A stretch of DNA of 64,000 nt from Actinoplanes aureus (GTDB lineage Bacteria > Actinomycetota > Actinomycetes > Mycobacteriales > Micromonosporaceae). Positions 42,806-50,962 of the stretch are shown here, piece by piece. The notes beneath the pieces were generated by a model. The model had not been told where the DNA came from and ran no database searches. It saw nothing but the letters and a program-made list of their open reading frames with translations. The DNA lies in NCBI RefSeq assembly GCF_015704865.1, contig NZ_JADQTO010000028.1, forward strand, positions 1 through 64,000, given 5' to 3'. Positions within the stretch are counted from its first letter, which is position 1. Each line of letters opens with the position of its first letter. Made by a program: the position numbers and the translations under genes.

Positions 42806-43015
42806 ATGCCATCCAATGCCAGAAAGCAAATCCAAGACGAACTTCTCACCTTCGACGAGGTAGCCGCGATCCTCAAGATTCCGACAGGCACCCTGAGGAC
42901 ATGGCGCCTCCAGGGAATAGGCCCGACCGGCTTCCGGGTAGGCAAATACGTACGCTTCCGTCTGTCCGCAGTCGAGCAGTTCGTCGCCGCAAAAGAAGCC
43001 GAGAGCGACGATTAG
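42806..43015 (+). CDS. excisionase-like HTH protein (69 aa)
   Basis: A winged HTH_17/MerR-like protein: LLTFDEVAAILKIPTGTLRTW, then GIGPTGFRVGKYVRFRLSAV, which is the classic small excisionase/AlpA layout. Such proteins bend the attachment site and switch integrase to excision. It is divergent from the replication gene and 1.9 kb from the integrase, further than usual. A tRNA-Asn remnant and a nucleotidyltransferase gene lie between. Could instead be a plain regulator. Confidence 0.8.
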   Translation: MPSNARKQIQDELLTFDEVAAILKIPTGTLRTWRLQGIGPTGFRVGKYVRFRLSAVEQFVAAKEAESDD

Positions 43016-43658
43016 CCCCTTCTCCGGGAATTCGCTTTCAGTCCAGGGCGGCATCAGCCCATTACCGCCGCCCAGCCACACGCCGCCCTTCCGGGAATAA
43101 GTGATACTGGACGCACCCAGCAGTCCCCACTCATGACGATTCCATCGGAATTGGATGTCATGCTGGACCCTTTGAGAAACAAAAACGAAAGGGCAATTTC
43201 CCTGCACCCATCGAGCCTCATCCAGCATGAGCAAGCACGGGGGCGTGACCCACGAAGCGCCGCGGCTGCCGGGAACCTCTGGCACGCCTGCGCGGCGCCT
43301 CAAGCCAACCGCCTTGCCGATGCGATCGACAGCATCCGCGGTGCCAAGCCGATCAGGACCAGCACAGCCCTCGACGAAGTCGGACACACGGACCACACAT
43401 CCGACGCTATGAGGATCATCGAGCTTCGCCACTGTCCGAGCAGCGCCGACCGCTGAAACGTGCGCTGATTTGCCGCCGCCGAGATGCTCCGGCCCTGCCG
43501 TCCACGCCACCGACAGCTCACGTGACGTAAGTCACATGGATCTCCGCTGAGCGCGTTTCCCCAGCTCAGCTCCCTGAGCCACGAGAGATCGTAAAACGTG
43601 AGTAAACCAGTGGTCGAAGATCCACTTACTGGCGCTCCAGGGCGTTTGCCCTGGTAGA
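43016..43658. other. gene-free stretch left of the tRNA-Asn remnant
   Basis: Short frames on both strands (43133-43456 plus, 43300-43734 minus) have no RBS, and the minus one simply reads through the tRNA fragment. Near 43575-43625 the sequence is more AT-rich. If the tRNA fragment is an old attachment site, this is its element-side or chromosome-side flank. Confidence 0.4.
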
Positions 43659-43701
43659 TGGCTCCCCGAATTGGACTCGAACCAATAACCTGCCGGTTAA
43701 C
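43659..43701 (-). pseudogene. 3' half of a tRNA-Asn(GTT), probable attachment-site relic
   Basis: On the minus strand the anticodon GTT with TGTTAA loop is followed by an anticodon-stem half CCGGC. A perfect T-arm (ATTGG-TTCGAGT-CCAAT), acceptor strand TCGGGGA, discriminator G and encoded CCA complete it. The 5' half (acceptor TCCCCGA, D-arm) is missing: upstream is the end of the nucleotidyltransferase gene. Integrated elements leave precisely such 3' halves at the distal att site. Confidence 0.75.
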
Positions 43702-43752
43702 ATGTTCGGCTCCAGAACGGTTTCCGCAGGCCAACGCGTTTATTCAACGAGC

Positions 43753-44640
43753 TCAGCTCCGCAGCCAGTGTAGCTCCTTCAGTCTGTCCATCGACGTAGG
43801 GAGCACCCGCAGCGCGTGAATTTCACCGCGCTTAGTTGGGTGAACGACCTCGATCCACTCGCGGCCACCGTAGTCCGTGAAGCACCATTGCATCGCTCGT
43901 AGGTAGCGCAGCGAGAAGCCGGCGTAGTACGGCGTTTCTCTGGCACGGACGTCCCGTCCATGCAGATGCAACTCAGCAGGGTCAACGCCACGATCGATCA
44001 GGTACGCAAAGACGGCGCCGGCCGCACGGTATAGCGGGCTGGGCGGCTGCCAGCGATCCCAAAGGTGGTCCTCGACCACGGGATGGGCAAAGTGACGTGG
44101 TTCCGGTTCCGGGAGTGTCACCCGTTCCACGGTGATGGCGCCAGATTCGATCGCGGCGATGAAGTGCTCGCGATGAAAGCGGGGCAGCCAGCGGTCAAGC
44201 CCTTCGAACTGCGGCAGCATTGCATGCCGCTCGGCCCTGCCCGCGTCCGGATCAGCCTTGATCTCGGTGAGGCGATCCATCGCGGCGCTCAAGTCATCGC
44301 CACGACGCCAGAGCAGCGTCATCGGGAAGTCGGCTTCCTCATGGCCGTTGAACTCGAACTGCACCAAGCGTTTGCGTCCCACCAACGGCTGACGAAACCG
44401 CAGGTACGGATCGCGGCCGGCGCTCAACGCGTCGACGAACCAGTTCCTCCACCGATCATCCCGATCTACCTCCAGATCGAGGTCGACATCGCCTGGCTGC
44501 AAGGCTCCGCGTGCGAACGAGCCGAAGACGTACACCTCGCGGACCAGGCTCAACGGCCACTCCCCCTGGCCCTCAACGAGACGTCCCAGCACCTCCTCGA
44601 CCAACGCCACCGCCCGCGAACGCTCCATGACCTCCACCAT
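43753..44640 (-). CDS. nucleotidyltransferase-domain protein
   Basis: About 295 aa. Residues 15-60 hold the polymerase-beta-type nucleotidyltransferase motif VYVFGSFARGALQPGDVDLD (G-S-x-x-R-G and D-x-D). A further ~230 residues contain a helical region with HREHFIAAIE and a C-terminal YYAGFSLRYLRAMQWCF. The family includes aminoglycoside nucleotidyltransferases and MNT-type antitoxins; no HEPN partner gene is visible. Start choice is uncertain (44640, 44628 or 44802). Array E is about 190 bp upstream. Confidence 0.75.
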   Translation of the reverse strand: MVEVMERSRAVALVEEVLGRLVEGQGEWPLSLVREVYVFGSFARGALQPGDVDLDLEVDRDDRWRNWFVDALSAGRDPYLRFRQPLVGRKRLVQFEFNGHEEADFPMTLLWRRGDDLSAAMDRLTEIKADPDAGRAERHAMLPQFEGLDRWLPRFHREHFIAAIESGAITVERVTLPEPEPRHFAHPVVEDHLWDRWQPPSPLYRAAGAVFAYLIDRGVDPAELHLHGRDVRARETPYYAGFSLRYLRAMQWCFTDYGGREWIEVVHPTKRGEIHALRVLPTSMDRLKELHWLRS

Positions 44641-44828
44641 CTCCGCTATCGGCCGCACCCCGTAGATCGACCGAACCACGCTCGGGCGAAGCCGTGCAGC
44701 CCACTTTCGTGTGGCCCGGCCTCGCCCTCGCTCGCGGCGGTGCACACCTTGACTACATAAAAGGGCACGTAGGCCCCTGCCGCCGGTCCGCGACCTCATC
44801 ATCAAGCCGCGAACCTCCACTCCGGAAG

Positions 44829-44858
44829 ATGTCTCCGGTTGTCCCCGGTAGTCCTCCC
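44829..44858 (-). promoter_or_regulatory. 10-bp tandem repeat array E
   Basis: Units ATGTCTCCGG (44829), TTGTCCCCGG (44839), TAGTCCTCCC (44849). It lies between the nucleotidyltransferase gene and the integrase stop codon and faces the former. Its proximity to the integrase 3' end makes array control of integrase itself unlikely. Confidence 0.7.
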
Positions 44859-44890
44859 CCTCTCCACGGACAGGCGGCCGAGACGCTGGC

Positions 44891-45853
44891 TCAGACCTTC
44901 TCGCCGATGCCCATCTGGGTCTGCAACTCCTGCGCCCGCTCCGCCGCGGCACTCGCCCCGTACCGGCGTGGCATGTCCTCCGACGCCCAACCGAGCAGCA
45001 GCATCAGGTCACCGGTGTTCCCGCCGGCCTTGTGCCACTCGTGCGCGAAGTTGTGCCGCCACCGGTGCGCGTGCGCGTTCGTCACGCCCGCCGCGGCCCC
45101 GCGCCGTTTCAGCATGATTTTGATGCCGTTCGGCGCCAGCGGCTTGGCACCTCGCTCCGCCAGCCACAAGTGAGCAACGTCGGCGGCGCCCTTGCGTTTG
45201 GCGCGGGCTCGCAGATAGCGGGCCAGTGCCCGGGACGTCTTGGGCCCGAATCGCACCCGGCGGTCCTTGGCGCCTTTGCCGTGCAGGTGTACCGACTCGC
45301 CGTTCATGTCCAGATCGGTCAACAGCAGATTACCGATCTCGGACAGGCGGGCGCCGGTGTTGTAGTACAGCCGGATCAGCGCCTCGTCGCGCAACGCTAG
45401 GAATGACTTGCCCTTGGTGGAGTCGATCAGTTTCTTCGTGTCGTCGTCGCCCATGATCGGTACGAGTTTCTGCGGGGTCTGCGGTTGCTTCACCCGGGCC
45501 ATCGGTGACTTGTCGATCTCCTCCTCTTCGAGGAGGTACTTGAAGAACTGCTGCAGTCCCTTGTGTTTGTTCAGGGCGGTCGCCGGAGATCGGGTTTCGA
45601 TCATCCAGGATTGGAAGAACTCGCAGTGCGCCTTCGTCACCAGAGTGGGGTCCTGGGCGGCGTCGTCGGCGTCCGGGTCCGGTGATTCCTCGCCCAGATA
45701 TCTGGCCAGTTGGGCGGCGGCCAGCAGGTAGTTGTAGCGGGTGGTCTCCGGGTGATTCGCAGCCCGCAGGGTGCGGTCCCAGTCGCGCAGGAAGCCGGCC
45801 CAGTCGCCTTTCTCCAGGCCTTCGCACAGTCGGTCGAGGTTCAGTAGGGGCAT
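44891..45853 (-). CDS. tyrosine recombinase (ICE integrase)
   Basis: A 320-aa integrase with SAM-like N-terminal core-binding domain (residues about 15-115) and the catalytic domain behind it. Catalytic residues are visible: Arg in TGARLSEIGNLLL near 178, H-x-x-R as HRWRHNFAHEW near 267, LLGWASEDM (Trp in place of the second His) and Tyr in MPRRYGASAA near 300. It lies next to tRNA-Pro with its C-terminus pointing away, the usual arrangement of tRNA-integrating elements. Recombination should occur in the 3' half of that tRNA. Confidence 0.92.
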   Translation of the reverse strand: MPLLNLDRLCEGLEKGDWAGFLRDWDRTLRAANHPETTRYNYLLAAAQLARYLGEESPDPDADDAAQDPTLVTKAHCEFFQSWMIETRSPATALNKHKGLQQFFKYLLEEEEIDKSPMARVKQPQTPQKLVPIMGDDDTKKLIDSTKGKSFLALRDEALIRLYYNTGARLSEIGNLLLTDLDMNGESVHLHGKGAKDRRVRFGPKTSRALARYLRARAKRKGAADVAHLWLAERGAKPLAPNGIKIMLKRRGAAAGVTNAHAHRWRHNFAHEWHKAGGNTGDLMLLLGWASEDMPRRYGASAAAERAQELQTQMGIGEKV

Positions 45854-45922
45854 CTCTCGTCACCTGCCGAGTCAAGGGGTCTACAAGCGGCGTGCTCGAC
45901 CCGGCTGACGTCGCCAGACACG

Positions 45923-45962
45923 AAAAAGGGGTTCTCGCAAGTCTGTGACCTGCGAAAACCCC
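45923..45962 (-). terminator. intrinsic terminator of tRNA-Pro
   Basis: Sixteen-position stem (14 pairs, two mismatches, TGT loop, 45928-45962) followed on the minus strand by TTTTT. It starts 7 bases after the tRNA 3' end and so ends its transcript. Confidence 0.8.
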
Positions 45963-45969
45963 TACGCTG

Positions 45970-46043
<74 letters not shown>

Positions 46044-46094
46044 ATCTCGCCCCGAACCCCAGTCCGGCGCGACATCCTCTAAAGCCTACCAACC

Positions 46095-47528
46095 TCACCC
46101 ATGCGCTTTTCCGCGACCCCCCGGCCCGGTCTTCTTCCGCGGCTTCACCGAGACCTCCACCGGAGTCCCCTCGAAGCCGAACTCCTCACGCAGCTTCCGC
46201 TCGATGAAACGCAGGTACCCGGTATCGAACGGACCCGTCGTGAACAGCACGAACCTGGGCGGTGCCACGCCTGCCTGGGTCGCGAACAGCACCCTCGGCG
46301 CCCGGCCGCCGCGCACCGGGTGCGGGGTGGCCTGGGTCAGAGCTGTCAGCCACTGGTTCAGCGCGCCGGTCGGGATGCGCTGCTCCCATGACGCCAGGGC
46401 TCGCCGGATGGTCGGCGCCAGCTTGTCGACCGCGCGGCCGGTCTTGGCGGAGATGTTGACCCGGACGGCCCAGGTCACCCGCTTGAGGTCGCGGTCGATC
46501 TCCTTGTCCAGGAAGAGCCGGCGGTCCGCGTCCACCAGGTCCCACTTGTTGAAGGCGATCACCAGTGCACGCCCGGCCTCGATCACCTGGGTGATGACCC
46601 GCTGGTCCTGCTCGCTGATCACCTCGCCGGCGTCCAGCAGGACGACCGCCACCTCGGCGGCCTCCACGGCGCCGGCGGTACGCAGCGACGCGTAATACTC
46701 CGTGCCCGAGGCCTGATGCACCCGCTTGCGCAGGCCGGCGGTGTCGACGAACTGCCACACCTCGCCGTCCATCTCCACCAGGCTGTCGACGGGGTCGACG
46801 GTGGTGCCGGCGACCGAGTCGACTACCGCCCGCTCCTCGCGGGCCACCCGGTTCAGCAGCGAGGACTTGCCGACGTTCGGCCGGCCGACCAGGGCGATGC
46901 GACGTGGGCCGCGCGGGCCGCCCTCGGTCACCGGTGGTGTGGGCGGCAGAGCCTTGAGAATGTCGTCGAGCAGGTCACCCGAGCCGCGCCCGTGCAGCGC
47001 CGAGATGGTGTGTGGTTCGCCGAGGCCGAGCGACCACAGGGACACGGCTTCGAGCTCTAGGTTCTGGTTGTCGGCCTTGTTCGCCACCAGGATGACCGGC
47101 TTGTGGCTGCGCCGGAGCATCTTCACCGCGGCCTCGTCGACGTCGGTCGCGCCCACGGTCACGTCGACCACGAACACCACCACGTCCGCCGTCTGCACCG
47201 CGATCTCGGCCTGGTTGGCGATCGCGGCCGCGCGGTCGCGCGCGTCCGGTTCCCAGCCGCCGGTGTCGACGACGGTGAACCGGCGCCCGTTCCACTGCGC
47301 GTCGTACGGCACCCGGTCCCGGGTCACGCCGGGCACGTCCTCCACGACCGCCTGCCGGCGGCCGATGATCCGGTTTACCAGGGTGGATTTGCCCACGTTG
47401 GGGCGGCCGACGACGGCCACGACCGGCACCGGGCCGGTGAAGGAGTCCTCGTCCGATGACGAGGAGGGAGAGAAGTCGAAACCGCCCTCGAAGTCGTTGA
47501 TGTCCAGGCCGGCGGGAAGCTCAGTCAC
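46095..47528 (-). CDS. der: ribosome-assembly GTPase Der (EngA)
   Basis: A 477-aa double GTPase required for 50S ribosome maturation. Two G domains: the first with GRPNVGKSTL near residue 41, DVPGVTRDR, DTGG and NKAD; the second with GRPNVGKSSL near 216, DTAGLRKR and NKWD. A C-terminal KH-like domain ends KKTGPGGRGKAHG. Order and length are standard for actinobacterial Der. Its start overlaps the cmk stop, a conserved pair across the phylum, which marks this as core chromosome. Confidence 0.97.
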   Translation of the reverse strand: MTELPAGLDINDFEGGFDFSPSSSSDEDSFTGPVPVVAVVGRPNVGKSTLVNRIIGRRQAVVEDVPGVTRDRVPYDAQWNGRRFTVVDTGGWEPDARDRAAAIANQAEIAVQTADVVVFVVDVTVGATDVDEAAVKMLRRSHKPVILVANKADNQNLELEAVSLWSLGLGEPHTISALHGRGSGDLLDDILKALPPTPPVTEGGPRGPRRIALVGRPNVGKSSLLNRVAREERAVVDSVAGTTVDPVDSLVEMDGEVWQFVDTAGLRKRVHQASGTEYYASLRTAGAVEAAEVAVVLLDAGEVISEQDQRVITQVIEAGRALVIAFNKWDLVDADRRLFLDKEIDRDLKRVTWAVRVNISAKTGRAVDKLAPTIRRALASWEQRIPTGALNQWLTALTQATPHPVRGGRAPRVLFATQAGVAPPRFVLFTTGPFDTGYLRFIERKLREEFGFEGTPVEVSVKPRKKTGPGGRGKAHG

Positions 47529-48205
47529 TTACTTACCTTGCTGTTGAGCAGTTCGAGGAGGTGCGCGACGACGTCGTCGATGCCCATTCCGGTGGTGTCC
47601 ACCTCGATGGCGTCGGAGGCCTGCCGGAGCGGGTCGGCCGTCCGGCTGGAGTCGAGCTTGTCGCGGCGGGCCAGGTCGGCCTCGGTGGCGGCAACATCGG
47701 TGGCGTCCTCGGCGCTGCGCCGGGCGGCGCGGGCGGCGGCGGACGCGGTCAGGTAGACCTTGAGATCAGCGTCGGGTGCGACGACGGAGGCGATGTCGCG
47801 GCCCTCGACGATGATCCGTTTGTGTGCGGCGATGATCGTCTGCTGGAGCGTCACCAGGTGCTTGCGGACCGCGGGGACCGCGGCGACCGCGGAGACGGCG
47901 CCGGTGACCTCGGGGCCGCGGATCGGGGCGTCGACGTTGGTGCCGTTCGCCGCGAAGTGCGGTGCGTCCGGGTCGGTGCCGATGGTCAACTCGGTCTCGA
48001 GGGCGATCTTCGCGATCGCCTCCGGGTCGGTCAGGTCCACCCCGGCTTGAAGGACCGCCCAGGTCACCGCCCGGTACATGGCGCCGGTGTCCAGGTACAC
48101 CCCGTCGAGGGTGGCCGCGAGCCGCCGGGAGACGGTGGACTTACCCGAGCCGGACGGCCCGTCGACGGCCACCACACACTGCTCCGGCCGTTCTTGAAGA
48201 GCCAC
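47525..48205 (-). CDS. cmk: cytidylate kinase
   Basis: A 226-aa (d)CMP kinase: P-loop AVDGPSGSGKSTVSR near residue 14, GVYLDTGAMYRAVTW (NMP binding) near 34, GRDIASVVAPDADLKVYLTA (lid and nucleotide contacts) near 138, then RRDKLDSSRTADPL. All conserved residues present. Overlaps der by 4 bp downstream. A divergent promoter region with the enoyl-CoA hydratase gene lies upstream. Confidence 0.96.
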   Translation of the reverse strand: MALQERPEQCVVAVDGPSGSGKSTVSRRLAATLDGVYLDTGAMYRAVTWAVLQAGVDLTDPEAIAKIALETELTIGTDPDAPHFAANGTNVDAPIRGPEVTGAVSAVAAVPAVRKHLVTLQQTIIAAHKRIIVEGRDIASVVAPDADLKVYLTASAAARAARRSAEDATDVAATEADLARRDKLDSSRTADPLRQASDAIEVDTTGMGIDDVVAHLLELLNSKVSK

Positions 48206-48320
48206 CGTTCCTCCTACCGCCCCAGAACATCAACCCTCCCATTGTGCCCGCCGGTGCGGTCATCGACGAACGGGGGCATCTTCCGCTATGTTACCCGCAA
48301 GTAACTAAGGAGGAGCCTCA

Positions 48321-48983
48321 ATGCCGACGCTCGACCGCCACGACGACGTCTACGTCCTCGATCTCGGCGACACCGAGAACCGCTTCCACCCCGACCAGAT
48401 CACCGCCCTGAACACCCTGCTCGACGAGATCGAGCAGGCCACCGGCCCCGCCGCCCTGGTCACCACCGCCACCGGCAAGCACTACAGCCTGGGCCTCGAC
48501 CTCGACTGGCTCGGCGAACACCCCGACGAGAGGATCGCGTACGTCAAGTCCGTACACGATCTCCTCGCTCGTCTGCTCGCCCTGCCCATGGTGACCGTCG
48601 CCGCCCTGCAGGGCCACACCTTCGCCGGCGGCGCGATGTTCTCGCTGGCGCACGACCTGCGCGTGATGCGCGCCGATCGCGGCTTCTGGTGCCTGCCGGA
48701 GGCAGACATCAATCTGCCTTTCACGCCCGGCATGAGCGCCCTGATCCAGGCCCGCCTCACACCGCAGGCCGCGCACGAGGCCATGGTCACCGCCCGCCGC
48801 TACGGCGCCGGCGAGGCCGCCGGCCTCGGCATCGTCGACCACGCGGTCCCCGAGGACACCGTGCTCAGCACGGCGATCGAGCTCGCCCAGGCGCAGGCGG
48901 GCAAGGCCGGTCACGCTCTGCGCATCATCAAAACCCGCCTGTACCCCGAGGTCCTGGAAGCCCTCGCCCTGTCCGAGATCTGA
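48321..48983 (+). CDS. enoyl-CoA hydratase/isomerase-family protein
   Basis: A 220-aa crotonase-fold protein: SLGLDLDWL near residue 56 (oxyanion-hole loop), LQGHTFAGGAMFSLAHDLRV near 95 with the second oxyanion Gly, and LPEADINLPFTPGM near 120. The two catalytic Glu of classical hydratases are not both evident, so it may be an isomerase such as delta(3),delta(2)-enoyl-CoA isomerase, whose length and F-W-C-L-P-E signature it resembles. GGAGG at 48310 precedes the ATG. Confidence 0.85.
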   Translation: MPTLDRHDDVYVLDLGDTENRFHPDQITALNTLLDEIEQATGPAALVTTATGKHYSLGLDLDWLGEHPDERIAYVKSVHDLLARLLALPMVTVAALQGHTFAGGAMFSLAHDLRVMRADRGFWCLPEADINLPFTPGMSALIQARLTPQAAHEAMVTARRYGAGEAAGLGIVDHAVPEDTVLSTAIELAQAQAGKAGHALRIIKTRLYPEVLEALALSEI

Positions 48984-49051
48984 TTCGGTACGCCCCACGC
49001 CGCACATCAAGCGAAAGAGGCAGTCCGCCCCACCGGCCACCCGAAAAGCGC

Positions 49052-49534
49052 TCAGGAGATCTGGTTCAGCGTCGGCAGCAGTTTCGCGGTGATCGCGCCC
49101 AGGCAGGCGACGTCCTCCTCGGTGAGGTGGTCGAAGACCAGCCGGCGCACCTCCTCGACGTGCCCCGGTGCCGCCGCCTCGAGTGCGGCCAGTCCGGCAT
49201 CGGTCAGGTAGGCGATCTGCCCCCGCTTGTCGCTCCGGCAGGCCTGCCGTTCCACCCAGCCGCGCTGTTCCAGGCTGGCCACCGCGTGGGACAGCCGGCT
49301 GCTGGTGCTGCCGACGACCCGCGCCAGGTCGGTCATCCGCATCGCCCGGTCCGGCTCGTTACTGAGCATGGCCAGGATCTGGTAGTAGGCGTGCGGGATC
49401 CCGGTGTCCTCGCGCAGCTGCCGGTCGAGGGCGGCGGGCAACAGCATCAGCATCTGGGCGATGTTCACCCAGGTGCCGAGCTCCGCGCTGGTCAGCCAGC
49501 GCGGTTCGACATCGGGTCGAGTGTCGGTCACCAC
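49052..49534 (-). CDS. MarR-family transcriptional regulator
   Basis: A 160-aa winged-helix protein: ALDRQLREDTGIPHAYYQIL, RMTDLARVVGSTSSRLSHAVASLEQRGW recognisable in two pieces as the HTH, wing RQACRSDKRGQIAYLTDAG. Typical MarR length with C-terminal dimerisation helix. It is a few bases from the deaminase/ribA unit on the same strand, and may regulate that unit or be an independent phenolic/drug sensor. Confidence 0.88.
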   Translation of the reverse strand: MVTDTRPDVEPRWLTSAELGTWVNIAQMLMLLPAALDRQLREDTGIPHAYYQILAMLSNEPDRAMRMTDLARVVGSTSSRLSHAVASLEQRGWVERQACRSDKRGQIAYLTDAGLAALEAAAPGHVEEVRRLVFDHLTEEDVACLGAITAKLLPTLNQIS

Positions 49535-49556
49535 ATCATCCTCGCCGATCTGCTGA

Positions 49557-50027
49557 TCAGGGCGCGACCGCGGGAGCGAGCACGTGCGCGTTGACGTCCC
49601 GCACGTGCTGGGCGAGGTCGGGCAGTTCGAGGACCTCCACGCCGTACTCCCGGAGGGTCTCCACGCCGTCGCAGTCCGCGAACAGCAGCGGCTCGCGCAG
49701 CGCGAGGACCACCCGGCCGATCCCGGCGGCGAGCAGCAGGTTCGTGCACGCGGCGGGCCGGGAGGCGCGCATCGTGCACGGCTCGAGCGTCGTGTAGATC
49801 GTCGCGCGCGACAGATCCACCCCGGGAATCCTGGCGAGAGCGACCTCCTCCGCGTGGTGCGCGGGGTCGGTCTCGCCGGTGTAACCGGTGGCCAGCACGC
49901 TTCCGTCGTGGTCGACGATGATCGCGCCGACCGCGTACCGGGTGGGCACGAGCGGGGCCGTCCGGGAGACGGTGATCGCGGCGTGCATCCAGTGCCGGTC
50001 GGTGTCGGGCAGGGCGAGAGTGGTCAT
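49557..50027 (-). CDS. RibD-like pyrimidine deaminase
   Basis: A 156-aa zinc deaminase: HHAEEVALARIPGV near residue 51 (H-A-E) and TLEPCTMRASRPAACTNLLL near 80, the P-C-x(n)-C zinc site with the spacing and R-x-S/T-x-x-x-x-C form seen in RibD-like and related deaminases. The reductase half of RibD is missing. It begins one base after the ribA stop, so the two are one transcript. Either riboflavin-pathway step 2 (deamination) or a related pteridine/nucleotide reaction. Confidence 0.85.
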   Translation of the reverse strand: MTTLALPDTDRHWMHAAITVSRTAPLVPTRYAVGAIIVDHDGSVLATGYTGETDPAHHAEEVALARIPGVDLSRATIYTTLEPCTMRASRPAACTNLLLAAGIGRVVLALREPLLFADCDGVETLREYGVEVLELPDLAQHVRDVNAHVLAPAVAP

Positions 50028-50028
50028 G

Positions 50029-50688
50029 TCAGCCCGCCAGCGGAAGGTCGATGGTGTGCGCGGTGTGGTCCCGCTTGGTGGTCAGGTAGCGCGCGTTCGC
50101 CTCGGACAGGTGCACGCCGGTGGGGATCCGCTCGGCCACCTCGATGCCGAGCGTCGCCAGCTGGGTGGCCTTGTCCGGGTTGTTGCTGAGCAGCCGGATC
50201 CGATCGGCTCCCAGGGCCGCCAGCATCTGCGCGGCGGGCGTGTAGTCGCGCTCGTCCTCGCCGTGCCCGAGCGCCAGATTCGCCTGGTAGGTGTCGAGGC
50301 CGGTGTCCTGCAACGCGTACGCGTCGAGCTTCGCGTACAGCCCGATCCCCCGGCCCTCCTGCCGCAGATACAGCAGGAAGCCACCGGTCTCGCTGATCCG
50401 TTCGACGGCCTCGCGCAGCTGTGGCCCGCAGTCGCAGCGCTCGCTGCCGAACACGTCACCGGTGAGGCACTCACTGTGCGGACGCACCAGCGGCGCCGGC
50501 CCGCCGATCGAGGAGTCGGCAAGCGCCGCCCGCCAGTCGCCGAGAGCGAGAGCGAGGTGCTCGCGGCCGTCCGCCAGGCCGGTGAAGGTGTGCACCTCCG
50601 CGCTCGTCTCGTACCCGTCCGGGAAGCGCAACGGAACGACGACCCGGGTGCGCACCCTGGCCAGCGGTGTTCCCAGCGTGATCGTCAT
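50029..50688 (-). CDS. ribA: GTP cyclohydrolase II
   Basis: A 219-aa stand-alone GTP cyclohydrolase II converting GTP to the first riboflavin precursor, formate and pyrophosphate. Zinc Cys in HSECLTGDVFGSERCDCG near residue 55, then LYLRQEGRGIGLYAKLDAY near 95 with the catalytic Asp/Arg region, and YTPAAQMLAALGADRIRLLSNNPDK in two parts (substrate binding). The usual fused 3,4-DHBP synthase (RibB) is absent. Start at 50688 chosen because GGGGG precedes it. Confidence 0.92.
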   Translation of the reverse strand: MTITLGTPLARVRTRVVVPLRFPDGYETSAEVHTFTGLADGREHLALALGDWRAALADSSIGGPAPLVRPHSECLTGDVFGSERCDCGPQLREAVERISETGGFLLYLRQEGRGIGLYAKLDAYALQDTGLDTYQANLALGHGEDERDYTPAAQMLAALGADRIRLLSNNPDKATQLATLGIEVAERIPTGVHLSEANARYLTTKRDHTAHTIDLPLAG

Positions 50689-50962
50689 ACCAACCCCCAT
50701 GTTGTTGAAGCCTCACCCAGCATCGTCCGCCGATGTTGAAACTTCAAGAACGAATGAGGTGGCGAACACCACCTCCTACCTCCGGCCCTCCGCGATCGGC
50801 ACCAACCACCCCAACCCAAGAAATCCGGGCGTACGAGCCCCGGCAGTCCCGAAAAGCAACCGACACCTGCACCGGACCCGGTCGAACGGTCATCGATGTG
50901 TGCGGTTAGAGTGTCCCGCTTTGGCGGCCTCCGATATGGAGTGCCGGAGAACGGGGGATCAC

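Noticed and set aside
43659..43740. Complete tRNA-Asn gene
   Set aside because: No 5' acceptor strand or D-arm; the anticodon stem does not pair. Only the 3' half is present.
1..45000. Second copy of the tRNA-Pro 3' end as left attachment site
   Set aside because: I looked for its T-arm and anticodon-stem sequence on both strands and did not find it; the left end is probably outside the window.
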